A stretch of 64,000 bases of DNA from Parabacteroides merdae ATCC 43184 (GTDB lineage: Bacteria > Bacteroidota > Bacteroidia > Bacteroidales > Tannerellaceae). The stretch is from the NCBI RefSeq assembly GCF_025151215.1, contig NZ_CP102286.1:2108001-2172000 (forward strand), given 5' to 3'. Made by a program: the position numbers and the translations under genes. Under the pieces are notes generated by a model. That model was not told where the DNA came from, ran no database searches, and saw nothing but the letters and a program-made list of their open reading frames with translations. Each line of letters starts with the position of its first letter. Positions within the stretch are counted from its first letter, which is position 1. This document shows positions 50,437-58,144 of this stretch, one piece after another.

Positions 50437-50765
50437 TGTCTTTCTTCCTTTCGTTGTCGTTTGAACAGACGGGTTATCCGCCGCCGGTTGATAAGGTATC
50501 GGGGATGGCTCCGTGCCGCTCCTAATTTCATCAGCCCGTGTTCACCGTACCGGGCGTTCAGCGCGAAGGTCTGCCATACAAGGAGGGAGGACGATGCCGC
50601 GCCGAAGCCGATACATATCCACTGGTCGATACCGACCATGTAGAGGATGACGAACAGGACGAAGAGAGCCAGCAGACCTCCGCAGAAGATGAAGAGGTAC
50701 TGTGCCTTCAAGCCCTTGAACTCTACCGGACGGCCGATACCCTTGTTGATTGGGTATTCAGCCAT
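50433..50765 (-). CDS. traF: Conjugative transposon protein TraF (DUF4133)
   Basis: Membrane protein of 110 residues: MAEYPINKGIGRPVEFKGLKAQYL, then two hydrophobic helices (IFCGGLLALFVLFVILYMV and ICIGFGAASSSLLVWQTFAL) and a basic tail (YLINRRRITRLFKRQRKEERQ). This is the DUF4133/VirB3-like inner-membrane partner of TraG, with which it overlaps by four bases. It follows traE by ten bases. Confidence 0.9.
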   Translation of the reverse strand: MAEYPINKGIGRPVEFKGLKAQYLFIFCGGLLALFVLFVILYMVGIDQWICIGFGAASSSLLVWQTFALNARYGEHGLMKLGAARSHPRYLINRRRITRLFKRQRKEERQ

Positions 50766-50775
50766 ACATTATTTA

Positions 50776-51093
50776 TTAAAGGAAGAATGAGCGCAGGATG
50801 GTGGCGGCAACAATCAGGAAGATGCACGCGCCGAACCACGAGGCGGCTGTCTTGCTGGTGTCGGGGTCGCCCGATGAAAACTTGCCGTACACTTTTACGC
50901 CCCCGATAAGCCCGACGACTGCACCGATGGCGTATATCAGTTTAGTTCCGGGGTCGAAATAAGAACTCACCATAGAGGTGGCTTCGTTGATGCCCGCGAT
51001 GCCGTTTCCCTGCGCGAAAGCGGAGGCGGTTGCGGCGATGACAAGTGCCGCGGAGAGGATTGCTTTTCTGTTTTTCAAGATGTTCTTGTTCAT
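50776..51093 (-). CDS. traE: Conjugative transposon protein TraE (DUF4134, VirB2-like)
   Basis: Small hydrophobic protein of 105 residues with signal-like start (ILKNRKAILSAALVIAATASAFAQGNGIAGINEATSM), then two membrane helices (KLIYAIGAVVGLIGGVKVY and WFGACIFLIVAATILRSFFL). This is the DUF4134 family, which looks like a VirB2-type pilin. It lies 201 bases after traD, a gap without a gene. Confidence 0.9.
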   Translation of the reverse strand: MNKNILKNRKAILSAALVIAATASAFAQGNGIAGINEATSMVSSYFDPGTKLIYAIGAVVGLIGGVKVYGKFSSGDPDTSKTAASWFGACIFLIVAATILRSFFL

Positions 51094-51294
51094 AAACTGT
51101 TCTTGTTTTTTGCCGTCAAAAGGGTGGATGGTCCTTTGTCGGGCGGTTGATACTTTGTTTCTTTACTTTGGTTTTAGTGGATGCCCGTTTGTTTCCACGG
51201 ACGTGGGCGTGTCCGTTGCGGATGGGGATGCGCCTTGCGTTTCCTCGCCGCGTGGGTTGATGTCATTCTTTCATGTTCATTTCTTTTATTGTTG

Positions 51295-52023
51295 TCATAC
51301 ATAGTTGCGAATGTCGAACTCCTCGATGTTGTCCGGCACGACGAACTCCTTTTCAGATTTCTTCAGCCGAATCTCGATAAGCCCCTTGATGCGGATGCCT
51401 ATCTCCGAAGAGCCTTCCATCATTTTCTCGTACAACTCCGTGCCCTCCATGTCGGTGAACACCTTAGCCGCCTTTTCACGTTCCGCCTGTGTCGCGTCCG
51501 GGTTTTTGGCGGTCTTGCAGGCGTCGTCAATCTCGTCAAAGCTGCTGCCCGAAGCCCGTGGCGTGTCCGAGGCGTCCTCTTCCGGTTCGTCGTCCCCGTA
51601 TCCCAGTTCCTCCGGCGGTATGCTCGTGAAGGTCTCATCGAGTTTTTCCTCCGGGACTTGTGCCGGGCGGGATGCGTTTCCCGTTTTTCCGTCGTCAAAA
51701 GTAGCCTCTTCCTCCGACAGCTCAATGCCTTTTTCAATAGTGGCGGCTTCTTGCGTCGGTATGGCAGCGGTTGTCCGGGTGGATGCCATCCTGAAACGGC
51801 TCTTGCCGATGATGTCCGCCTTTTCCGCAGGGACTTCCTCGTGTGCCGCTATGCGTTTAGCCTCATTCCCGTCCAGTGACCGCCATAATCCGACAATGCC
51901 CTTGAAGAAGCGGACAATCCGCGTGTCCATGATGCGCTCGTAAAGGAGCAGGAACAGGAACCAGAGGTTGCAGCCGACCGATACCGCCAGCAGAATGTCT
52001 GTCATGCTGATTGTGTAATTCAT
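51295..52023 (-). CDS. traD: Conjugative transposon protein TraD
   Basis: Protein of 242 residues from ATG 52023 (MNYTISMTDILLAVSVGCNLWFLFLLLYERI), which places a membrane helix at the N-terminus; the frame opens at 52068 with no matching sequence. The rest is highly acidic and rich in Glu, Ser and Thr (SEEEATFDDGKTGNASRPAQVPEEKLDETF), probably a disordered cytoplasmic region. No enzyme motif. The position between the DUF3408 genes and traE matches CTnDOT traD. The function is unknown. Confidence 0.75.
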   Translation of the reverse strand: MNYTISMTDILLAVSVGCNLWFLFLLLYERIMDTRIVRFFKGIVGLWRSLDGNEAKRIAAHEEVPAEKADIIGKSRFRMASTRTTAAIPTQEAATIEKGIELSEEEATFDDGKTGNASRPAQVPEEKLDETFTSIPPEELGYGDDEPEEDASDTPRASGSSFDEIDDACKTAKNPDATQAEREKAAKVFTDMEGTELYEKMMEGSSEIGIRIKGLIEIRLKKSEKEFVVPDNIEEFDIRNYV

Positions 52024-52039
52024 ATCCTTCCGTTTTTGG

Positions 52040-52399
52040 TTAGAATACTGAATTGTAATTTCGGGCATAAAGGCTCTTTATCGCATCTTCGCACTGGTTG
52101 AAGTGGTGCGTCAGCACATGGTCGATGTAAGCGGACAGCGTAAGCCGGTCATGCCCGATTACACGGGTGATACGCATGATACGCTCGTGGTACTCCGGGC
52201 GCACATACGCCATCTTCCCCTCACGTGCCTTTACTTCCGGGTCGCGGATGAACAGGCGTTCATAGTCCTTCTCACTGCATTTGCCGCTTACCGGGACAGG
52301 CGACAGTATTTCCACACTCGCCTGCACTTGGGTAAACATACCTCCGCAGTCTTGCTGTGGTCTTTTTTCATTCGGTGTCATTTCTTTTTCCATTTTCAA
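52040..52399 (-). CDS. traC: Conjugative transposon protein TraC (DUF3408)
   Basis: Protein of 119 residues with a C-terminal DUF3408 domain (VKAREGKMAYVRPEYHERIMRITRVIGHDRLTLSAYIDHVLTHHFNQCEDAIKSLY), a ribbon-helix-helix-like DNA-binding fold. It is related to the protein encoded next to it (52396-52842), so the two may form a pair. It overlaps that gene by four bases. DNA or operator binding is inferred from the fold. Confidence 0.8.
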   Translation of the reverse strand: MKMEKEMTPNEKRPQQDCGGMFTQVQASVEILSPVPVSGKCSEKDYERLFIRDPEVKAREGKMAYVRPEYHERIMRITRVIGHDRLTLSAYIDHVLTHHFNQCEDAIKSLYARNYNSVF

Positions 52400-52842
52400 A
52401 TCAGATCTTCACGTTGTTTCTTGTACAGTTCGTTGATTCTCTCCTTGTGCTGTTCCAGATGCTGGCGCAGCACGGTATCCACATATCCGCCTACTGAGAT
52501 TTCCCCTCCGGCGATGTCGTTCACGATTCTGAGGATCTTGCCGTGGACGTCACGGCTGATATAGACACATTGGCGGGTCTTTATCTCGTTGCGGCGCAGG
52601 AATAGCTCGTTGTAGTCCTCGTCCTGCCTTTTCCGGCGTCCACTTTCCCTCTGCGCTTTTTCCCGTGTTACGGGTTGCACAGGAGATGGTTCCGGTGCGG
52701 CGGTGTCCTCTTCGGTCGGTGCAGCTGCGGGTACTTCCTGTGCGGGGCGCAGTGTCCCGTCCTGTGTGCGCCGCCCGATGGAGGCTAACAGCAGTTCCTC
52801 GTCGATGCCTTCCGTGTTCACTTTCCTGCTGCCCATGCTCAC
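52396..52842 (-). CDS. traB: Conjugative transposon protein TraB (DUF3408)
   Basis: Protein of 148 residues. A Pro/Ala/Glu-rich N-terminus leads to the DUF3408 domain (KTRQCVYISRDVHGKILRIVNDIAGGEISVGGYVDTVLRQHLEQHKERINELY), similar to the next gene. It overlaps traA by four bases (52839-52842). ParA with a small ribbon-helix-helix partner is a common partition-like set, which suggests a role in handling or placing the ICE. Confidence 0.8.
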   Translation of the reverse strand: MSMGSRKVNTEGIDEELLLASIGRRTQDGTLRPAQEVPAAAPTEEDTAAPEPSPVQPVTREKAQRESGRRKRQDEDYNELFLRRNEIKTRQCVYISRDVHGKILRIVNDIAGGEISVGGYVDTVLRQHLEQHKERINELYKKQREDLI

Positions 52843-53600
52843 TGCGGTCTGATGATGTCGCTTATCTCTTCGGAAAACTCCCGGATGCCACTCCCTTTCA
52901 GCAGTGCCGTGTCCATCGGGAAGATGGTGGAGCGGAAAACGCTCTTGCGCTCTTCCGAAAGGTCACGGCGGAACTTCTTGCTGTCGGGCAAGCGGGTGGA
53001 AAGTACCGGAAAGCCCATTTCGGCTATCACTTCCTCGTAGATGCCGTACAAGTCGTTCCTCTCCCTGCCGTCCACCATCGTCCAGAACAGATGCAGCCCC
53101 TTTGTTTTCGCCTGTCCGGTAGTCATCAGCCTGTCGCGGAACATCGTGACGAATTTCAGGGTACTCTCCACGACAAAGCGGTCGGCACTCAGCGGAGTGA
53201 AAATGTAGTCCATCTGCGAGAGCGTCTTTATCACGCCGTTGCTTCGGAGTGTGCCGGGCATGTCGAAGAACACCACGTCGGGTTTCACGTCCTCAGTGGC
53301 AATCATCCTCTCGGCATCGTCGAGGGCGTTCACCGCATTGCTTTTGACGATGGTGTAGGCGTTCTTTTTGATCCGGCGGAAATGGTCGCAAGCGAGAGCC
53401 TTGAAGTAGGTGCTGCTGTCGATAAGCCCCATTTCGTGTTCGCGCAGCCCGTGGATGCTGTGCTGCGGGTCGTCGCAGTCCACGACGGCGACATTGTAGC
53501 CTTTCACGTTGTGCAGGTAGCTGGCGGCAAGTGCCGTGACAGTGGATTTGCCGATGCCACCTTTCTGTGTTGCGAATGCAACGAAGATTTCCTTACTCAT
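52839..53600 (-). CDS. traA: Conjugative transposon protein TraA (ParA family ATPase)
   Basis: Protein of 253 residues from ATG 53600 (MSKEIFVAFATQKGGIGKST). The deviant Walker A KGGIGKST at residues 13-20, the VDCDDPQHS segment and PDVVFFDMPGTLRS mark a ParA/MinD ATPase. It is the first gene of the tra operon. The same frame stays open upstream for another 108 codons to 53924; I prefer the short start because it begins exactly at the family N-terminus. It may position the ICE or the transfer complex in the cell. Confidence 0.92.
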   Translation of the reverse strand: MSKEIFVAFATQKGGIGKSTVTALAASYLHNVKGYNVAVVDCDDPQHSIHGLREHEMGLIDSSTYFKALACDHFRRIKKNAYTIVKSNAVNALDDAERMIATEDVKPDVVFFDMPGTLRSNGVIKTLSQMDYIFTPLSADRFVVESTLKFVTMFRDRLMTTGQAKTKGLHLFWTMVDGRERNDLYGIYEEVIAEMGFPVLSTRLPDSKKFRRDLSEERKSVFRSTIFPMDTALLKGSGIREFSEEISDIIRPQ

Positions 53601-54309
53601 AGTTCCATTTATTTTAATTGTTGATGATTTGTTTTTCTGTTTCCATACGGATTTGGCTGTCGCACCATCCGCTTCCGTGACTACACACGCAGGCGGGTCG
53701 TCGCGTATCCGGTTCTGTGGTGAAGCGGTGCGTCGGACAAATGGTGATTGACGACATTGCGTCATGAAGTCATTGAATCCATACGTCACCGAATTGTCGG
53801 AGAACCGGGTTTCCGACGGTTCGGGTATCCGTTTCGGCAAGTATCCGAAGAAGCGGATTTCCGGGTATTTGAATGTTCCGTTTATCATATCTTCAAATCG
53901 TTCGTTTCTTGAATCATGCTGCAAATAAACAAGTATATTTTGGAACCTGTATCACTTCTCCGGCAAGTGGCGGCACGTTGCGCCGGTTGGCAGTCATTGA
54001 CCGGGTCAAGCATCTGTCCGATACCGCTTTAAGGGCGTAACTTTGCACCCGGACAGCAGGGTTCGCCGATGACGCGCGGCCCGGAGTCCTGAAAGGTATT
54101 TTCCCAATCCGTCCCCTGACGGATTTTTATGTTCACCTGAACATAGCAAGATGTCTTTTCAGCCGCTCAAAATATTTTGAGCAGCCACGAAAAGCACTTG
54201 CCCTTGCAGGGGGCGGGCTTTCCCTCCGAAGTCGGGAAGCCTTTCAGAACTGCGGTGCTGTAATCCGAAGCGGCGGCTTATGCCGTCAATCCGCTAAATC
54301 CAAAGTAAT
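53601..54309. other. Divergent tra/mob control region with oriT-like palindromes
   Basis: A 709-base gap between traA and mobA. It contains three perfect inverted repeats in 77 bases: AATCCGTC/GACGGATT (54106-54125), TATGTTCA/TGAACATA (54128-54145) and the 18-base palindrome GCTCAAAATATTTTGAGC (54165-54182). Position directly upstream of the relaxase genes and palindrome content fit the origin of transfer. The nick site cannot be placed. The part next to traA (53601-53924) is an open frame continuous with traA. Confidence 0.55.
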
Positions 54310-54738
54310 ATGAAAGAGAAAAGGAAAAGCAAATCAGGGAGAAATCCCAAACTTGATCCGGCGGTGTACCGGTACACCGTCCGTTTCAACGAGGAGGAAC
54401 ACAACCGTTTCCTCGCCATGTTCGGAAAATCGGGTGTCTATGCACGGTCTGTTTTCCTCAAAGCGCACTTCTTCGGGCAACCGTTCAAGGTGCTGAAGGT
54501 GGACAAGACGTTGGTGGACTATTACACCAAACTGTCGGATTTTCATGCACAATTCCGTGCCGTGGGTACGAATTACAACCAAGTCGTGAAGGAACTGAGG
54601 CTGCATTTTTCAGAGAAAAAGGCGATGGCGTTGCTCTACAAATTAGAGCAACACACCGTCGAACTCGTGAAACTGAGCCGCCGGATTGTGGAACTTTCAA
54701 GGGAAATGGAGGCAAAATGGTCGCAAAAATCAGTGTAG
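54310..54738 (+). CDS. mobA: Mobilisation accessory protein MobA
   Basis: Protein of 142 residues with a basic start (MKEKRKSKSGRNPKLDPAVYRYTVRFNEEEHNRFLAMF) of the ribbon-helix-helix type, then a helical C-terminus (RLHFSEKKAMALLYKLEQHTVELVKLSRRIVELSREM). It should bind oriT and help load the relaxase, like MbeC/MobC-type accessory proteins. It overlaps mobB by 22 bases. The palindromes just upstream are likely targets. Confidence 0.85.
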   Translation: MKEKRKSKSGRNPKLDPAVYRYTVRFNEEEHNRFLAMFGKSGVYARSVFLKAHFFGQPFKVLKVDKTLVDYYTKLSDFHAQFRAVGTNYNQVVKELRLHFSEKKAMALLYKLEQHTVELVKLSRRIVELSREMEAKWSQKSV

Positions 54739-55964
54739 GAAGTTCGTTGTACGGCGCGATTGCCTACAACGGGGAGAAGATTAACGAGGCGCAGGGGCGG
54801 CTTCTCACCACCAACCGCATCTACAATGACGGTTCGGGAACGGTGGACATAGGCAAGGCGATGGAGGGTTTTCTCACCTTCCTGCCACCGCAGATGAAGA
54901 TCGAGAAGCCGGTGGTGCATATCTCTCTCAACCCGCACCCGGAGGATGTGCTGACCGATATTGAGTTGCAGAATATCGCCCGCGAGTATCTGGAAAAACT
55001 CGGTTTCGGAAACCAGCCTTATCTTGTATTCAAGCACGAGGACATCGACCGCCACCACCTGCACATCGTGACGGTCAACGTGGACGAGAACGGGAAAAGG
55101 CTCAACCGGGATTTTCTCTACCGCCGCAGCGACCGTATCCGCAGGGAACTGGAACAGAAGTACGGATTGCATCCGGCAGAACGTAAAAATCAGAGATTGG
55201 ATAATCCGTTGCGCAAGGTGGCCGCATCGGCAGGTGATGTGAAGAAGCAGGTAGGCAACACCGTGAAGGCTCTGAATGGGCAGTACCGTTTCCAGACGAT
55301 GGGCGAATACCGTGCGCTCCTTTCCTTATATAATATGACGGTGGAGGAAGCGAGGGGCAACGTGCGCGGACGGGAGTATCACGGGCTGGTCTATTCCGTC
55401 ACGGACGACAAGGGTAACAAGGTGGGCAACCCGTTCAAATCCTCGCTTTTCGGGAAGTCCGCAGGCTATGAAGCCGTACAGAAGAAGTTTGTCCGTTCCA
55501 AATCGGAAATCAAGGATAGGAAACTGGCAGACATGACGAAACGCACCGTCCTTTCCGTGCTGCAAGGCACTTATGACAAGGACAAATTTGTATCCCAACT
55601 CAAAGAGAAGGGCATCGACACCGTACTGCGCTACACAGAGGAAGGGCGCATCTATGGGGCTACCTTCATCGACCACCGCACGGGATGCGTGCTGAACGGT
55701 TCGCGCATGGGTAAGGAGCTTTCGGCGAATGCCTTGCAGGAACACTTCACCCTGCCATACGCCGGACAACCGCCGATACCGCTATCCATCCCTGTGGATG
55801 CTGCGGACAAGGCACACGGGCAGACCGCCTACGACAGTGAAGATATATCGGGCGGTATGGGCTTGCTCACTCCCGAAGGTCCGGCGGTAGATGCCGAGGA
55901 AGAGGCTTTCATCCGGGCGATGAAGCGCAAAAAGAAGAAAAAACGCAAGGGCTTGGGTATGTAA
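54717..55964 (+). CDS. mobB: Relaxase MobB
   Basis: Mobilisation nuclease of 415 residues that nicks oriT and pilots the DNA strand. The relaxase domain covers about residues 1-200: a candidate catalytic Tyr in SSLYGAIAYNGEK (Tyr12 or Tyr17), HISLNPHPEDVL, and the metal-binding histidines in KHEDIDRHHLHIVTVNVD (His107, His113, His114, His116). The C-terminal half is less conserved and ends in a Lys/Arg run (RAMKRKKKKKRKGL). It overlaps mobA and is followed 30 bases later by mobC. Confidence 0.93.
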   Translation: MVAKISVGSSLYGAIAYNGEKINEAQGRLLTTNRIYNDGSGTVDIGKAMEGFLTFLPPQMKIEKPVVHISLNPHPEDVLTDIELQNIAREYLEKLGFGNQPYLVFKHEDIDRHHLHIVTVNVDENGKRLNRDFLYRRSDRIRRELEQKYGLHPAERKNQRLDNPLRKVAASAGDVKKQVGNTVKALNGQYRFQTMGEYRALLSLYNMTVEEARGNVRGREYHGLVYSVTDDKGNKVGNPFKSSLFGKSAGYEAVQKKFVRSKSEIKDRKLADMTKRTVLSVLQGTYDKDKFVSQLKEKGIDTVLRYTEEGRIYGATFIDHRTGCVLNGSRMGKELSANALQEHFTLPYAGQPPIPLSIPVDAADKAHGQTAYDSEDISGGMGLLTPEGPAVDAEEEAFIRAMKRKKKKKRKGLGM

Positions 55965-55994
55965 TCAGAGTATCAACAATTAAAAAATCAATGT

Positions 55995-58013
55995 ATGTCA
56001 CAACAAGAAGACGATTTGAGGGCATTGGCGAAAATCATGGATTTTCTGCGTGCCGTGAGTATCATTTTAGTGGTCATGAACGTGTACTGGTTCTGCTACG
56101 AAGCCATCCGGCTGTGGGGCGTGAACATCGGCGTGGTGGACAAAATCCTTCTGAACTTCGACCGCACGGCGGGGCTGTTCCATTCCATTCTCTACACGAA
56201 GCTGTTTTCCGTCCTTTTGCTTGCCTTGTCCTGTCTGGGTACGAAGGGTGTCAAGGGTGAGAAAATCACTTGGGGGAGAATCTGGACAGCATTTGCCGTC
56301 GGGTTCGTGCTGTTTTTCCTGAACTGGTGGTTGCTGCCCCTGCCGCTGCCGCTTGAAGCGGTGACGGGACTGTATGTCCTTACCATTGGAACGGGCTATG
56401 TCTGCCTGTTGATGGGTGGTCTGTGGATGAGCCGCCTGTTGAAACACAATTTGATGGAGGATGTTTTCAACAACGAGAACGAGAGTTTCATGCAGGAAAC
56501 GAGGCTTATCGAAAGCGAGTATTCGGTCAATCTGCCGACACGTTTCTATTACAGGAAACGCTGGAACAACGGTTGGATCAATGTAGTTAATCCCTTCCGT
56601 GCGTCCATCGTGTTGGGTACGCCGGGCAGCGGCAAGTCCTATGCCGTGGTAAACAATTTTATCAAGCAACAGATTGAAAAGGGCTTTAGTCAATACATCT
56701 ACGATTTCAAGTATCCCGACCTATCTACTATTGCCTACAACCATTTGCTGAACCACCCGGACGGCTACAAGGTAAAGCCGAAGTTCTATGTGATCAACTT
56801 CGACGACCCGCGACGCTCTCATCGGTGCAATCCCATTCACCCGGATTTTATGGAAGATATTACGGATGCCTATGAGAGTGCCTACACAATAATGCTCAAC
56901 CTCAATAAAACGTGGGTGCAAAAGCAGGGCGACTTCTTCGTGGAGTCACCTATCATTCTGTTTGCCAGTATTATCTGGTATCTCAAAATCTATCAGAACG
57001 GGAAGTTTTGCACGTTTCCCCATGCTATCGAGTTTCTGAACCGCCGTTACGAGGATATATTTCCGATACTGACCTCTTATCCGGAGCTGGAGAACTACCT
57101 TTCGCCGTTCATGGATGCGTGGCTTGGAGGGGCTGCGGAGCAGCTCATGGGTCAGATAGCGTCGGCAAAAATCCCGCTTTCGAGGATGATTTCACCGCAG
57201 CTCTACTGGGTGATGTCAGACAGCGAGTTTACGCTGGACATCAACAATCCCGAAGAGCCGAAAATCCTCTGCGTGGGTAACAATCCCGACCGTCAGAATA
57301 TCTACGGTGCGGCACTCGGTCTGTATAATTCCCGTATCGTGAAGCTCATCAACAAGAAGGGGATGCTGAAGTCATCGGTCATCATCGACGAGTTGCCCAC
57401 AATATACTTCAAAGGGTTGGACAATCTTATAGCTACCGCCCGAAGCAACAAGGTTGCCGTGTGTCTGGGCTTTCAGGATTTCAGCCAGTTAGTGCGTGAC
57501 TACGGGGACAAAGAGGCGAAAGTGGTGATGAACACTGTCGGCAATATTTTCTCCGGTCAGGTGGTGGGGGAAACAGCCAAGACGCTCTCCGAGCGGTTCG
57601 GTAAGGTGTTGCAGAAACGGCAGTCCATCTCCATCAACCGGCAGGATGTTTCCACCTCCATCAACACGCAGATGGACGCGCTCATTCCACCGAGTAAGAT
57701 TTCCGGGCTTACGCAGGGAATGTTTGTCGGTTCTGTATCCGACAACTTCAACGAGCGTATCGAGCAGAAGATTTTTCATTGCGAGATTGTGGTGGATGCC
57801 GAAAAGGTGAAACGGGAAGAAAGTGCCTACAAGAAAATTCCCGTCATTACAAACTTCACGGACGAGGACGGCAACGACCGCATGAAGGAAACGGTGCAGG
57901 CGAACTACCGGCGCATCAAGGAAGAGGTGAAGCAGATTGTGCAGGAGGAACTGGAGCGTATCAAAAACGATCCGGTGCTGTGTAAACTGCTACCAGATAA
58001 TGAGACTGTCTAA
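55995..58013 (+). CDS. mobC: Type IV coupling protein MobC (TraG/VirD4 family)
   Basis: Membrane ATPase of 672 residues that links the relaxosome to the secretion channel. Four hydrophobic segments lie in the first 145 residues (VSIILVVMNVYWFCY, KLFSVLLLALSCLG, TAFAVGFVLFFLNWWLL, VLTIGTGYVCLLMGGLWM). Walker A is GTPGSGKS at 208-215, and the VirD4 motif SSVIIDELPTIYFKGLDNLIATARSNKVAVCLGFQDFSQL is intact. The last codons and the stop lie inside the left arm of an inverted-repeat element (58007-58139), so the natural C-terminus may have been changed by its insertion. Confidence 0.93.
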   Translation: MSQQEDDLRALAKIMDFLRAVSIILVVMNVYWFCYEAIRLWGVNIGVVDKILLNFDRTAGLFHSILYTKLFSVLLLALSCLGTKGVKGEKITWGRIWTAFAVGFVLFFLNWWLLPLPLPLEAVTGLYVLTIGTGYVCLLMGGLWMSRLLKHNLMEDVFNNENESFMQETRLIESEYSVNLPTRFYYRKRWNNGWINVVNPFRASIVLGTPGSGKSYAVVNNFIKQQIEKGFSQYIYDFKYPDLSTIAYNHLLNHPDGYKVKPKFYVINFDDPRRSHRCNPIHPDFMEDITDAYESAYTIMLNLNKTWVQKQGDFFVESPIILFASIIWYLKIYQNGKFCTFPHAIEFLNRRYEDIFPILTSYPELENYLSPFMDAWLGGAAEQLMGQIASAKIPLSRMISPQLYWVMSDSEFTLDINNPEEPKILCVGNNPDRQNIYGAALGLYNSRIVKLINKKGMLKSSVIIDELPTIYFKGLDNLIATARSNKVAVCLGFQDFSQLVRDYGDKEAKVVMNTVGNIFSGQVVGETAKTLSERFGKVLQKRQSISINRQDVSTSINTQMDALIPPSKISGLTQGMFVGSVSDNFNERIEQKIFHCEIVVDAEKVKREESAYKKIPVITNFTDEDGNDRMKETVQANYRRIKEEVKQIVQEELERIKNDPVLCKLLPDNETV

Positions 58014-58139
58014 CAAGTCCCCAAAATTGAAAATTATCCCTATCGAAGTTTGAAGTGCCCCCCAAAAGTTGGATACAATTTTTTTGGGGGGCACTTCAGT
58101 TCTGACGGGTAAAATCGTAAAATTCGGACTTGTTAGACA
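58007..58139. mobile_element. 133-bp nested inverted-repeat element (MITE-like or IS remnant)
   Basis: Outer 14-base perfect inverted repeats, TGTCTAACAAGTCC (58007-58020) and GGACTTGTTAGACA (58126-58139). An inner hairpin has AAGTGCCCCCC...AAAA pairing with TTTT...GGGGGGCACTT (about 58051-58096). No ORF. It lies exactly between mobC and the KAP gene stop at 58145. It could be a transposase-less element, or two IS ends left after deletion. Confidence 0.65.
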
Positions 58140-58144
58140 AATAC

